Shown here one piece after another: positions 16,039-24,528 of a stretch of 64,000 bases of DNA. A program made the position numbers and the translations under genes. Source of the stretch: an uncultured Mobiluncus sp. (GTDB lineage Bacteria; Actinomycetota; Actinomycetes; Actinomycetales; Actinomycetaceae); assembly GCF_947087965.1 (NCBI RefSeq), contig NZ_CAMUES010000004.1:124001-188000 (forward strand). Reading direction: 5' to 3'. Within the stretch, counting starts at the first letter, position 1; the number at the start of each line of letters is the position of its first letter. The notes beneath the pieces were generated by a model. It was not told the origin of the DNA, did no database searches, and worked only from the letters and a program-made list of their open reading frames with translations.

Positions 16039-16395
16039 GTGAGCGATGCCTATGTTTCGGATTTTCCCGGCCTGGAAAAGGTCAATCCACAAGAGGTTTT
16101 TTCTCGCCCCGGGTACACTGACTCCACACAAAAAATCCCCGGCATCGTCATTACGTTGTTCGTGATTACTCTGGTCAGTTTCGTGGTGCCGATGATTTTC
16201 TCAATAGCTGCCATCGTTGTGGCGGTGCTGGCTGGCGGGATGCTGCGGGCGCGCGCCCTCTCTTCCGAATGCCAACCCGGAGACGGGCTGCTGCGAGCTA
16301 CTTTCGGCCTGTCTTTCCTGTCTATAGGCTGGGGCACAGTGTGGTTCCTGGCTTGGGTAATCACCAAAGTGACTGTGACAGTCATCCCGTTTTAG
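16039..16395 (+). CDS. Small membrane protein of unknown function
   Basis: 118 residues from a GTG. An N-terminal polar part of about 35 residues is followed by two hydrophobic segments (IPGIVITLFVITLVSFVVPM and a continuing helix) and a third near the C-terminus (FLSIGWGTVWFLAWVITKV). The layout resembles DUF4190-like proteins. It is divergent from the uracil permease and convergent with the next gene. No function can be given. Confidence 0.6.
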   Translation: MSDAYVSDFPGLEKVNPQEVFSRPGYTDSTQKIPGIVITLFVITLVSFVVPMIFSIAAIVVAVLAGGMLRARALSSECQPGDGLLRATFGLSFLSIGWGTVWFLAWVITKVTVTVIPF

Positions 16396-16456
16396 CCTCT
16401 GTTAGCTACAGCGTCCCGGTTTCGATGTGGCGGAATCTCTAATCCAAGTCGACCAG

Positions 16457-17926
16457 TTATTCATCCAAAGGCTCATCGGGAATCTCAGAGGAGAGCAGAC
16501 GGCGCACCTGGAACTTTTGAATCCAAGTCGTCCAGACGATACCGCAAATCGTGGTGATGACAAAAGCAATAAAAGCCAGCCAAGGCTGCCCCACCATTGA
16601 ACGCGCCACGATAATGGCAGACAGCAAGCCGATGGGCATAAAAGACCCCAACCAAATGACCTTGTACCCGGTCGGATCATAGAAACGTCCCGAACCGATA
16701 CGGCTGGCGAAAGCGTAGGTGAAGAGCAACACAATCGCCATCAACACGGTAAGGGCAATCAAGGAAAGGAAGGCGTTCAAAGCTGATACGGCTGCCCCGC
16801 ACACGCCGCCGAACAAGGAAATTACCCAGCGAATCCATCGCGGAATAGCGACGATACGGGCCAGCACCTGGCGGGCATGCTCGGGATCGCGAATGGACTC
16901 CATAATCAGGCTGATTTCGTAGCCGGTGTAATACGACGGGTGTTCGCGAGCAATGTAAGGAATTTCGTAGCGGGCATCCACCTCGGGTACTTCACCCACA
17001 GCCAAACCTACGGCTCGCATCTGCAGTCCGTCAGAATCTTCGATTTCTTTGGGGCTTAGAATTGTCGCCGCAGCCATATTTGACACGGGCTGACCCAACA
17101 GTTCCTTTAGGGATGGGCCCGCATTCGGGTCTCCGGGAAGGGTGAGATTCCCCAGCATGCCTTCGGATTTGTTTTCCCTCTGGCTGGCGTCACGCTTTTT
17201 GCGCCGAGAGGCTCGACCGACCACGGCAGACTGATCGGAACCCAAAGTCGGCATGTTAAAGGGCACCCGTGTGCGGATGTCTTGCAAATCAGGGTGTTGT
17301 TCCTCGGTGAGTTGTGCCACCTGTCGAGGATCCATGGGCTGGGGTTCGTATCTGGCAGCGGGCACTCCCATCGGGGGATATCCGGCAGGTTGCTGGGGCG
17401 AGGTTCCCAGCTGACCGGGGACACTCGGCGGGTTTTGCGCAGGGTATCCTGAATAATCTGGATATCCAGCAGGATTGGAAACAGGCATCTGACCGCCGGA
17501 GAAAGGCGGCTGAGCTATGTTGGGATTCCCATAGCCGTAATCAGCATATGCATTCGGACTCGGGGACTGGCTGTTCGGGTTGTACGCCGGCATCCCCATT
17601 GGCGCAGCTGGTGGCATTCCCATCACGCCGTCCATGCCGCTATAATCCCCACGGAGAGGCACCGACCCATCGTTGTATGGCGTAGCGGCGTTGAGAGGCA
17701 TCGCACCTCCCATTGTCCCATCTAAGGAAACCAAATTACCGTTGTTGGGCGCGCTATCGTAGTTTTGGGGAGGAACAGCTTCCGGGTTCAAAGGAACGGC
17801 AACCTGATTAAGCGGAACCGCTCCAGAGGGGGTACCACCCAAGGAAACCAGGTTTGGGTTGGCATTTGCAGGTTTAGGCGCAGGTCTGCCTCCCTGACCG
17901 TTGCCGGGCACATTTACGCCAGTCAT
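16457..17926 (-). CDS. Pro/Asn-rich membrane protein of unknown function
   Basis: 489 residues from ATG 17926, with GAGGAGG 11 bases upstream; an ATG at 17950 lacks a ribosome site. The N-terminal 250 residues are low-complexity and rich in Pro, Asn, Gly and Tyr. They contain an internal repeat NLVSLGGTPSGAVPLN / NLVSLDGTMGGAMPLN and a PxxYP-type tract. A folded part with acidic helices follows (about 290-350), then four membrane segments at the C-terminus and a short acidic tail. This is a typical actinobacterial envelope protein with a disordered cytoplasmic N-terminus; the function is unknown. Confidence 0.75.
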   Translation of the reverse strand: MTGVNVPGNGQGGRPAPKPANANPNLVSLGGTPSGAVPLNQVAVPLNPEAVPPQNYDSAPNNGNLVSLDGTMGGAMPLNAATPYNDGSVPLRGDYSGMDGVMGMPPAAPMGMPAYNPNSQSPSPNAYADYGYGNPNIAQPPFSGGQMPVSNPAGYPDYSGYPAQNPPSVPGQLGTSPQQPAGYPPMGVPAARYEPQPMDPRQVAQLTEEQHPDLQDIRTRVPFNMPTLGSDQSAVVGRASRRKKRDASQRENKSEGMLGNLTLPGDPNAGPSLKELLGQPVSNMAAATILSPKEIEDSDGLQMRAVGLAVGEVPEVDARYEIPYIAREHPSYYTGYEISLIMESIRDPEHARQVLARIVAIPRWIRWVISLFGGVCGAAVSALNAFLSLIALTVLMAIVLLFTYAFASRIGSGRFYDPTGYKVIWLGSFMPIGLLSAIIVARSMVGQPWLAFIAFVITTICGIVWTTWIQKFQVRRLLSSEIPDEPLDE

Positions 17927-18258
17927 AAACCTGTAATCCTCCTCGAACATACATATACCTGGACACCATTGTACAAGGTTGAAACAGGTGGGGGCACATG
18001 ATTATGTAAAGAAGAATTAAACTTTCCCCGCTTTTTCAAACAAGCACCCGCTCAAGGTTGCGAGCTAGCCCCTCGCGAGACAACTTACCCAGATAAAATC
18101 TCAATTGAGTTGAACTTTTCCTCACCAACTCCCCAAGAAATAATTGACCTCTGCGTCCTCCTTACCCTGCCAACCACTCCCGACAAACCCTAAAATTTGC
18201 CGAACTGACATAGTTTAGGTATCTTTTTATGGCGTTGTTTTTGTGAACAACCGCACAC
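17927..18258. other. Intergenic region before tRNA-Leu
   Basis: 330 bp without a credible gene. It is AT-richer than its surroundings and has no strong inverted repeats. A plausible promoter for the tRNA is TTGCCG (18197-18202), 17 bp, TATCTT (18220-18225), ending 33 bp before the tRNA. Confidence 0.4.
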
Positions 18259-18342
18259 GCGCGAGTGGCGGAATTGGTAGACGCGCACGGTTCAGGTCCG
18301 TGTCCCAGTGATGGGGTAGGGGTTCAACTCCCCTTTCGCGCA
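18259..18342 (+). tRNA. tRNA-Leu (anticodon CAG)
   Basis: The acceptor GCGCGAG pairs with TTCGCGC. The anticodon stem CACGG/CCGTG carries the loop TTCAGGT, giving anticodon CAG. A long variable arm (CCCAGTGATGGGG) and T-arm GGGGTTCAACTCCCC mark a class II tRNA. CCA is not encoded. Confidence 0.95.
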
Positions 18343-18466
18343 CGTTTCGGGGTTTCCGGTTTGGCACAGCATCCGGTTTCACGGTCTGTTTTGCCGGTTT
18401 TTTCTTATTTTCTTGAATCTTTACTATCCTTTCATTGTTAACATGAACTCGAGGGAAAGGGACATC

Positions 18467-19297
18467 ATGAACAAATTTTTGACTCGTGCCGCCGCAGTTT
18501 TGGGCGCTGGCGTTCTGGCTATTTCTTTGACTGCTTGCGGCGGAGGCGGCACCGGTGACGCAAATGTTGTGACCGTTGGCGCTTCCCCCACCCCGCACGC
18601 CAAGATTCTGCAGTACCTACAGGATTCCGGTGCCGCTGAAAAGGCTGGCATCACCATTAAAGTTCAGGAATTCTCTGATTACATCCAACCCAACGAGGCT
18701 TTGAAGTCTGGGGACATCGATGCCAACTATTACCAAACCGTACCCTATCTCGAGGAACAATCAGCCTCTCGCGGCTACAAATTCACTGCCGGCAAGGGTA
18801 TTCACCTGGAGCCGATGGGCATTTATTCCAGTAAAATCAAGAGTCTCGATGAGCTCAAAGATGGTGCCAAGATTGTCATCATTAACGACCCATCGAACCA
18901 GGCACGCCAACTCAAACTGCTAGAGAGCCATGATTTGCTGCAGTTGAAGGGCATGAAAGACATCTCGGTCGTAAACGTTAAGGCTAATCCGGACGCTAAT
19001 CCGCACGGTTTCCAGTTCACCGAAGTTGATGGAGCCACAGAGCCATCCCTGCTACCTGACGTGGACATCGCCGTTATCAACGGCAACTACGCTCAGGGCG
19101 GGGGCTTGAATCCCGCTGATGCTTTGTCTTTGGAAGACCCGAAAGGTAACCCTGCCGTGAACGTCCTGGTGTGGCGCGCCGACGAAATGAACAAGCTTGA
19201 AGCCATTAAGAAGCTCGATGAGCTGCTGCATTCTGACGTGACCAAAAAATACATTGAGGACACCTGGCCGGATCAGTCGGTCATCCCGGCGTTCTGA
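18467..19297 (+). CDS. metQ: MetQ/NlpA-family methionine-binding lipoprotein
   Basis: 276 residues from ATG 18467 with AAAGGGA upstream. A lipoprotein signal peptide ends in the lipobox LTAC (lipidated Cys at about 23), followed by a Gly-rich linker. The mature part has the NlpA signatures VTVGASPTPHAKIL, DYIQPNEALKSGDIDANYYQTVPYL (start of the binding lobe) and INDPSNQARQLKLL. The protein captures D/L-methionine or a related amino acid for a MetNI ABC importer. No metN or metI gene is adjacent, so it must work with a transporter encoded elsewhere. Confidence 0.88.
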   Translation: MNKFLTRAAAVLGAGVLAISLTACGGGGTGDANVVTVGASPTPHAKILQYLQDSGAAEKAGITIKVQEFSDYIQPNEALKSGDIDANYYQTVPYLEEQSASRGYKFTAGKGIHLEPMGIYSSKIKSLDELKDGAKIVIINDPSNQARQLKLLESHDLLQLKGMKDISVVNVKANPDANPHGFQFTEVDGATEPSLLPDVDIAVINGNYAQGGGLNPADALSLEDPKGNPAVNVLVWRADEMNKLEAIKKLDELLHSDVTKKYIEDTWPDQSVIPAF

Positions 19298-19307
19298 TTC
19301 GCGAGCT

Positions 19308-19352
19308 AAAACTATTGGCGGTCAAGGAAAAACCTTGACCGCCAATAGTTTT
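19308..19352. terminator. Bidirectional terminator between metQ and upp
   Basis: A perfect 20-bp inverted repeat (19308-19327 and 19333-19352) with a five-A spacer; the arms end in AAAA/TTTT. It serves both convergent genes. Confidence 0.9.
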
Positions 19353-19366
19353 AATGAAATCGCTGT

Positions 19367-20002
19367 TCAGACCAGCCCGTAGAGACGGTCTCCGGCATCG
19401 CCCAAACCGGGCACAATGTAGGCATCCTCGTTCAGATGGTCATCCACCCCAGCCACGACAACCGTCACTTCTGCCCGGTCGCCCACCGCGTCGGTCACGG
19501 CCTTGATCCCCTCAGGAGCAGCCAGAATACACGTACAGGTGACATCTCGAGCACCGCGTTCCAACACGTAGTTGATAGCCGCCACCAAGGTCCCGCCGGT
19601 TGCCAGCATCGGGTCAACGATAAAACACTGACGCCCGGACAGATCGCTGGGCAACCGGTTAGCGTAGGTTTCAATCGCGAGGGTTTGTTCATCGCGTTTC
19701 ATCCCCAAAAATCCGACTTCCGCGGTCGGCAACAAGCGAGTCATGCCTTCCAGCATCCCCAAACCGGCCCGCAAAATCGGAATCACGATAGGACGCGGGT
19801 CTGCCATAACCTGGCCTTGTGTCTTGGTGATAGGGGTTTCTACGTCAATCGTCTCTACCCGAACGTTGCGGGTTGATTCATAGGCCAGCAAGGTCATCAA
19901 CTCGTCCACGAGCTGGCGAAACATCGGCGACGGCGTGTTTTTGTCGCGCAACAGGGTCAATTTATGGTTAATCAGCGGATGATCCGCAACATATAAGTGC
20001 AT
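19367..20002 (-). CDS. upp: Uracil phosphoribosyltransferase
   Basis: 211 residues of standard length. Characteristic motifs are FRQLVDELMTLLAYE, VIPILRAGLGMLEGM, the PRPP-binding loop FIVDPMLATGGTLVAAI and the C-terminal GLGDAGDRLYGLV that forms the uracil site. It makes UMP from uracil and PRPP (pyrimidine salvage). It is functionally paired with the uracil permease at 14519-15943. Confidence 0.96.
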   Translation of the reverse strand: MHLYVADHPLINHKLTLLRDKNTPSPMFRQLVDELMTLLAYESTRNVRVETIDVETPITKTQGQVMADPRPIVIPILRAGLGMLEGMTRLLPTAEVGFLGMKRDEQTLAIETYANRLPSDLSGRQCFIVDPMLATGGTLVAAINYVLERGARDVTCTCILAAPEGIKAVTDAVGDRAEVTVVVAGVDDHLNEDAYIVPGLGDAGDRLYGLV

Positions 20003-20069
20003 GGTTTTAACTTACCGCGAAAGCACCCCGCCTCGCGTGAAGTTCACTCGGGTCGGTTAGAGTTACTCT

Positions 20070-20612
20070 ATGGTTTCCTCCGGTATCCCCTCTGTTCCCA
20101 AGCTTTCCGTCGATTCCTCCGGAGATTCACCAGGCAGGGGCGCGGCTTACGGTTTGTCTCCGGCAGAAGTGCGGGCGTTGGATACCGCGTTTCACTTAGC
20201 CCAGAAGGCGGGACAGAACGGAGACGTCCCGGTCGGTGCCGTCGTGTTAACCCCGGAGGGGATTGTGGCAGGATTGGGGCTGAACCAACGCGAGTGTCCG
20301 CCCTACGATCCCAGCGCTCACGCGGAAATTGTGGCGCTACGGGAAGCTGCGGGCCGGCTGGAACGTTGGAATCTCAAGGGTTGCACCTTGGTCGTGACGC
20401 TGGAGCCTTGCACGATGTGTGCCGGAGCCATCGTGAACGCACGGATTTCGCGGCTTATTTTCGGCGCTTGGGATGCGAAAGCCGGTGCCTGCGGGTCGGT
20501 ACGCGATGTGGTACGCGATAGCCGGCTTAACCATCAGGTGGAGGTCAAAGGCGGAGTGGACGAACTTCGGGCAAAAGCTCTGTTGAGAGAGTTCTTTGGG
20601 GAGCGCAGGTAG
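20070..20612 (+). CDS. tadA: tRNA-specific adenosine deaminase
   Basis: 180 residues. Zinc site: HAE at residues 84-86 with the catalytic Glu, and PCTMC with Cys at 114 and 117. The GAWDAKAGACGSVRDVV segment and the C-terminal LLREFFGERR are typical of TadA, which converts A34 to inosine in tRNA-Arg(ACG). The first 28 residues are an extra, poorly conserved Ser/Pro-rich extension; an internal start is possible but no better ribosome site is seen. It is divergent from upp with a 67-bp gap. Confidence 0.9.
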   Translation: MVSSGIPSVPKLSVDSSGDSPGRGAAYGLSPAEVRALDTAFHLAQKAGQNGDVPVGAVVLTPEGIVAGLGLNQRECPPYDPSAHAEIVALREAAGRLERWNLKGCTLVVTLEPCTMCAGAIVNARISRLIFGAWDAKAGACGSVRDVVRDSRLNHQVEVKGGVDELRAKALLREFFGERR

Positions 20613-20630
20613 GCTTTGGCGCGATTCGGG

Positions 20631-22109
20631 TCAAATCGTGAGTTTCTCGACTACCTGTCGCAAGGAATTTTCGTCCCCCACGTTGCCCGGAAAAATCACG
20701 TAAGGAATACCCACCCCAGGACCGTCTGAGGCACTCCAAAGCGACACCAACCCCTCCAGCATGGAGCCGCGCACCCAGGCACGACGCATCTCCAGGCCTT
20801 TCGCCGCCACATCGGAGGATGTAATGCCCCCTTTCGCGACCACAAACCGCGGTTTGACCGTGGCGATAACTCCCTGTACGACACACACCACCGCCTGCGA
20901 AACCAGGCGGGCAATACGCAGCGAGTCCGCCCGATCCCGGCCTTTTACCAGGTTACGGGAGGTGTAAACCACCACTGAACCGCTCTCTAAAGCCTGACAG
21001 ACTTCACTCACGACCTGCTGAATAAATGCGCCTGGCTTATCCTGGCTAATAACCGCTGCCACCTCGATTTCGACTTGCTTCAGGGGTATACATGACTCTA
21101 ATCGAGCCAGTTGCCGGGTCGTCAGACCCACGTGGGAACCCACCACGATGAGACCGCCGGGAACGGAGGTCCTGTCGGAATCGGAATCGGGAATCCGCGT
21201 CGGAGCAATATCCGGGGTCTGTAGCGGACGGGGAATGTCTTGCCCCAGGCGAGCCCGCACGAAAGCAGGACCGGTGCGATAGATAAATCGTTTCCCCTGT
21301 GCTTCGGCCTGAATGACCGCTAGAGCTAAGAGCCGCAGGTCATCCTCGGTGACGGCATCACAGATGAGCGGTTGGCGGTTTGCGGCGGACAATAGCTTAC
21401 GCAGTGCCTCCTCCCCCGCGTCCCGGTGACGCAAATCCTGCAAATCAATCCGGATAACCGCTTCGGCCCGGTATTGGCCCGCCGATTTTTCCTCGACCCA
21501 CTGCGCCAAATCCGATTGTTTATACCCAAAGGTCGCGTCCTTAGCGAACTCTGATTGACCTACTGGAATGAAACCTTGACGCGGCGAACCGGCATAGTGA
21601 ACCCCACCGACAGTGATACGTCCAGCCTCAGGGAACGCCGGCACGATAATGACCCCGTCAACAGTTTGGCCACGCTTTTCTAACTCGGTGCCAATCGTAT
21701 TGGGTTCCAGGGGGAAATGTCCGCGCAAGGTGGAATCAGACCGTGAAATAAACGCGACTTCCCGCCCCAGTGCTGCGCCCGCACGGGTTGCCGCGTCCAC
21801 GATTTCCTGGTTGACCCGGCGGGCAGAATCCGGATTCAGAGAGCGAGTATTGGTCACCACGTAAACGGCTGGCGCGGCGGTGCCGAGAGCCCAGAGAAAA
21901 TCCGTCTCTTCCCAGTTCATCAGCACCGGTAAGTCGCAGACTGATTGGGTGCCGGTAGGGTCATCGTCGAGTACCACAAAGAAGGAACCGGGATGGTTCG
22001 CCCGGGCTTGGCGCACCTGAGCCGCAGTTATGGCGAGAAGTGCCGGCCAGTCTTTCGTCAGCTCCTCCACGTTCACCGGGACTGCCGGCGTCTCGCTAGG
22101 TTTAGCCAT
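20631..22109 (-). CDS. Four-carbon acid sugar kinase (DUF1537 family)
   Basis: 492 residues from ATG 22109 (MAKPSETPAV). The N-terminal domain has the family motif VVLDDDPTGTQSV and ISRSDSTLRGHFPLE; the C-terminal nucleotide-binding domain has VVAKGGITSSDVAAKGL and VIFPGNVGDENSL. Known members phosphorylate D-threonate, D-erythronate or related acids. The usual partners (PdxA2-like dehydrogenase, aldolase, isomerase) are not adjacent, so the exact substrate stays open. The open frame further upstream runs into tRNA-Ser and is not coding. Confidence 0.87.
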   Translation of the reverse strand: MAKPSETPAVPVNVEELTKDWPALLAITAAQVRQARANHPGSFFVVLDDDPTGTQSVCDLPVLMNWEETDFLWALGTAAPAVYVVTNTRSLNPDSARRVNQEIVDAATRAGAALGREVAFISRSDSTLRGHFPLEPNTIGTELEKRGQTVDGVIIVPAFPEAGRITVGGVHYAGSPRQGFIPVGQSEFAKDATFGYKQSDLAQWVEEKSAGQYRAEAVIRIDLQDLRHRDAGEEALRKLLSAANRQPLICDAVTEDDLRLLALAVIQAEAQGKRFIYRTGPAFVRARLGQDIPRPLQTPDIAPTRIPDSDSDRTSVPGGLIVVGSHVGLTTRQLARLESCIPLKQVEIEVAAVISQDKPGAFIQQVVSEVCQALESGSVVVYTSRNLVKGRDRADSLRIARLVSQAVVCVVQGVIATVKPRFVVAKGGITSSDVAAKGLEMRRAWVRGSMLEGLVSLWSASDGPGVGIPYVIFPGNVGDENSLRQVVEKLTI

Positions 22110-22126
22110 AAAGCCTCCCAAATTTG

Positions 22127-22211
22127 CGGTAGAGGTGGGATTTGAACCCACGGTGGGTTGCCCCACACAGCATTTCGAGTGCTGCACCTTCGGCCGCTCG
22201 GACACTCTACC
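22127..22211 (-). tRNA. tRNA-Ser (anticodon CGA)
   Basis: On the minus strand the acceptor GGTAGAG pairs with CTCTACC. The anticodon stem CAGCA/TGCTG carries the loop CTCGAAA, giving anticodon CGA. Long variable arm TGGGGCAACCCA, T-arm GTGGGTTCAAATCCCAC. Class II tRNA, CCA not encoded. Confidence 0.95.
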
Positions 22212-22246
22212 TAGTCGCGCTTTTCAGCACGAGCCATGATTTTACC

Positions 22247-22390
22247 ATGAAGCTAAGGGGGAAATCTTCCGGCGGTTCCACGTGTACGCAGCGAGGGTGT
22301 CTCCGTGGCCTTCTGCTGGGGTGTTTAATCTTATTTTTTGTTGCGAGCAATGCAGTTATCGGCACTGTTGGTCTTATTTCTATGCTTTAG
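22247..22390 (+). CDS. Possible small membrane peptide
   Basis: 47 codons from ATG 22247: basic, Cys-containing N-terminus (MKLRGKSSGGS) and one hydrophobic helix (LLLGCLILFFVASNAVIGTV). The layout is that of a single-pass small protein. There is no strong ribosome site, and it lies just behind the tRNA-Ser gene on the other strand. It may be chance. Confidence 0.3.
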   Translation: MKLRGKSSGGSTCTQRGCLRGLLLGCLILFFVASNAVIGTVGLISML

Positions 22391-22515
22391 CTATGTCACC
22401 AGGTTAAGCCTGGAAAAACCGAAACCAGCAGGACAGTCCAAATATGCTCTACAATTTTGTTTCGAGATTTCCTGGAAATGACCCATTCGCTACTCAGTCA
22501 CACGAAAGGCTCGAT

Positions 22516-23280
22516 ATGTCAGTTGACCGCGACCTGAATCTTCCCCTGCCCCCGGCTCGCATTCCGGTTCTGGCCATCATTACCGCCGCGATGGAGGACG
22601 AAGCGGCGCCCCTGTGGGACCTGGCTAAGGGCGGAGGGAATCTGGTGCGTTTGGGTGCGAAAGGCAGCTTGCAACTGCTCCAGATTGAGGACGCCACGAT
22701 TGCCCTGTTGACTACCGGAATCGGGCTGGTCAACGCTGCCAGTTCGCTGGCTGCAGCCCTGACCTATGTTTCCCCACGCTACATTTTTAGCTGCGGTTCA
22801 GCTGGCGGTTTGGATGCGAATTCACAAGTCCGGGACGTAGTCGCGGCTTCGTCTTGCCGGTTTTCCACCGCCGATGCCCGCGAATTTGGTTACGCCCTGG
22901 GTCAGATTCCGGGAATGCCCGAACGTTATTTAGCTGACGGAGACCTGTTGGGTCGTTTTCAGGCTCTGCCCGAACAGCTAGCTGGGTCACGCACCCGCAG
23001 CGGGGAGTTTCTCTCTGCTGACCAATTCGTAGGCACCGAGACTGCTTTGCAGCTGAGGGAACGCTATCCCGAGGCGACCACGGTCGATATGGAGTCAGCG
23101 GCTTTGGCCCAGGTTGCTTACGGGGTCGAGGTCCCCTTCCTAGCAATCCGGGGTATCAGTGATTTGTGCGGGCCCGAAGCGGCGGCGGAAAACTACTCCC
23201 GAGCCGGGGACGTGGCTCGCCTGAGTTTCCTGGTGACACTGTGCCTGTTGGGGCTGCGCGAACCTGAGGAAATCAAGTAG
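22516..23280 (+). CDS. mtnN: 5'-methylthioadenosine/S-adenosylhomocysteine nucleosidase
   Basis: 254 residues from ATG 22516 with GAAAGG upstream; an earlier ATG at 22444 has no ribosome site. Motifs: IITAAMEDEAAPL (catalytic Glu region), LLTTGIGLVNAASSLAAAL, FSCGSAGGLD, VDMESAALAQVAY (Met-Glu that binds ribose) and IRGISDLCG (catalytic Asp). It hydrolyses SAH to adenine and S-ribosylhomocysteine, the substrate of LuxS, whose gene is convergent 30 bp away. Together they form the two-step SAH recycling and AI-2 pathway. Confidence 0.93.
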   Translation: MSVDRDLNLPLPPARIPVLAIITAAMEDEAAPLWDLAKGGGNLVRLGAKGSLQLLQIEDATIALLTTGIGLVNAASSLAAALTYVSPRYIFSCGSAGGLDANSQVRDVVAASSCRFSTADAREFGYALGQIPGMPERYLADGDLLGRFQALPEQLAGSRTRSGEFLSADQFVGTETALQLRERYPEATTVDMESAALAQVAYGVEVPFLAIRGISDLCGPEAAAENYSRAGDVARLSFLVTLCLLGLREPEEIK

Positions 23281-23310
23281 TCTCTCCCCGACATAGACGA
23301 AGATTTGGTT

Positions 23311-23778
23311 TTAGTGGGAATAGATACGGCCCCACTCTTCTCGGTGATCCAGCATCTTTTGCGCCGCGGCTTGCGCTCCTGCCAAGCTGTGGCTCTGGCC
23401 CCAACCACATTGGACTTCATTCGCCGCCGGCACCTCAGTCATGTTAACCACGTCAACAAGGGTTGCTTCCAATATAGACATAAATTCTTCCGGCTGGAGG
23501 CCTAAGGTCATCGCATAAAAGCCTGTCTGGCATCCCATCGGCGAGAAATCTAGCAGTTTGTCCGTGTGGTCACGCATGTGTTCCGCCATGCTGTGCTCCA
23601 AAGAGTGCACCACCGGCATATCTAGATGCTCCACGTTGGGCTGGCAAAACCGCACATCGTACTTGATGAACTCATCCCCACCAGGCAAGGTTTCTTGGTG
23701 TGCCACCCGCACGAATGGAGCCTTGACTTTGGTGTGATCAAGCTGAAAAGATTCCACGTTAGTTTTCTCGATTTCCAT
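23311..23778 (-). CDS. luxS: S-ribosylhomocysteine lyase (AI-2 synthase)
   Basis: 155 residues from ATG 23778; the open frame extends 13 codons upstream without a ribosome site. Zinc ligands are H58 and H62 (HSLEH) and C124 (VQCGWG). The catalytic Cys is C83 in MGCQTGFY. The enzyme cleaves S-ribosylhomocysteine to homocysteine and DPD, the precursor of autoinducer 2. The gene is convergent with mtnN. No Lsr-type AI-2 uptake genes are in the window. Confidence 0.96.
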   Translation of the reverse strand: MEIEKTNVESFQLDHTKVKAPFVRVAHQETLPGGDEFIKYDVRFCQPNVEHLDMPVVHSLEHSMAEHMRDHTDKLLDFSPMGCQTGFYAMTLGLQPEEFMSILEATLVDVVNMTEVPAANEVQCGWGQSHSLAGAQAAAQKMLDHREEWGRIYSH

Positions 23779-23859
23779 AGTCAAAATTCTATAGCTTCCC
23801 CAAAATTCTGGCGACACGCCGAAGCTGTCATTTTTCTAAAAATTACTTTTTGCACAAAC

Positions 23860-23953
23860 TGTGGATAACTACACCCATGTAACTTAGCCCTATTACGTGG
23901 GCTGACACAGCTATACACAACCTCGTCCACAGCTGAAATCGGACTTGTCCACA
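23860..23953. promoter_or_regulatory. DnaA-box cluster upstream of the nrd operon
   Basis: Four DnaA-box-like 9-mers: TGTGGATAA (23860-23868, minus-strand TTATCCACA), CTATACACA (23911-23919, weak), TCGTCCACA (23923-23931) and TTGTCCACA (23945-23953, the Streptomyces consensus). The last three face the same way and lie just before the NrdR boxes. DnaA is known to act at nrd promoters in E. coli; action here is inferred from the cluster. Confidence 0.6.
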
Positions 23954-23974
23954 GGTGGCAGGGAGAAAAAACCG

Positions 23975-23992
23975 ACCACTATATGTAGTGGT
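23975..23992. promoter_or_regulatory. NrdR box 1
   Basis: ACCACTATATGTAGTGGT fits the NrdR consensus ACACTATATATAGTGT in its core. It is centred at 23983.5, about 160 bp before nrdH. NrdR-ATP/dATP would repress the operon when deoxynucleotide pools are full. Confidence 0.85.
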
Positions 23993-24007
23993 GGTAGACA
24001 CACCTGC

Positions 24008-24023
24008 CCACAAGGTGTAGTGT
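24008..24023. promoter_or_regulatory. NrdR box 2 (degenerate)
   Basis: The right half TGTAGTGT is good and the left half CCACAAGG poor. Its centre lies 32 bp from that of box 1, the three-helical-turn spacing typical of NrdR box pairs; that spacing is the main argument for it. Confidence 0.7.
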
Positions 24024-24145
24024 TTTGAACTCGACAGGACTTTTCAGTGCTGGTAGAATAACAACGTTGTAGTTTTCGCTTCGCGGTCCACGAAATTGCC
24101 GCAGGAAAACCACACACTGGGAGATATTGCGGAGGAAGCCTAGAG

Positions 24146-24394
24146 ATGAGTATCACTCTTTACACGAAACCTAACTGTGTTCAGTGCAACGCAACGAAGC
24201 GCGCTCTGGACAAACAGGGTCTGGACTACGAAACCGTCGACCTGACCGAGGACGTGAACGCTCTCGATCACATCAAGAGCCTGGGATTCCAACAGGCTCC
24301 CGTCGTTTTTGCCGGCGATGATTCCTGGTCCGGGTTCCGTCCCGATAAAATCAAGGCTCTCGCCATCGCGGCACTCACCGCTGCCGCTATTTAA
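24146..24394 (+). CDS. nrdH: NrdH glutaredoxin-like redoxin
   Basis: 82 residues with the redox motif CVQC (TKPNCVQCNATKRAL) and the NrdH-specific tail WSGFRPDKIKAL. It reduces NrdE with electrons from thioredoxin reductase. First gene of the class Ib ribonucleotide reductase operon; a GGAGG lies upstream of the ATG. Behind the DnaA/NrdR control region. Confidence 0.96.
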   Translation: MSITLYTKPNCVQCNATKRALDKQGLDYETVDLTEDVNALDHIKSLGFQQAPVVFAGDDSWSGFRPDKIKALAIAALTAAAI

Positions 24395-24528
24395 CCGCGA
24401 CATCCCGGTTCGTCCACTGCGCGCCACCGGCTCGGAGTTGAGTGCGTGCCACGCCGCCGCACCCCGTCAGTGCGACCGGAAAACCTTGTGAATCAGCTAG
24501 AAAAACCGCATTGAAGTAAGGCAAAACC

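Noticed and set aside
18343..18410. Terminator behind tRNA-Leu
   Set aside because: The T-rich run TTTTTTC is present but the inverted repeats before it pair poorly (only CCGG and CAG/CTG matches), so it was not listed.
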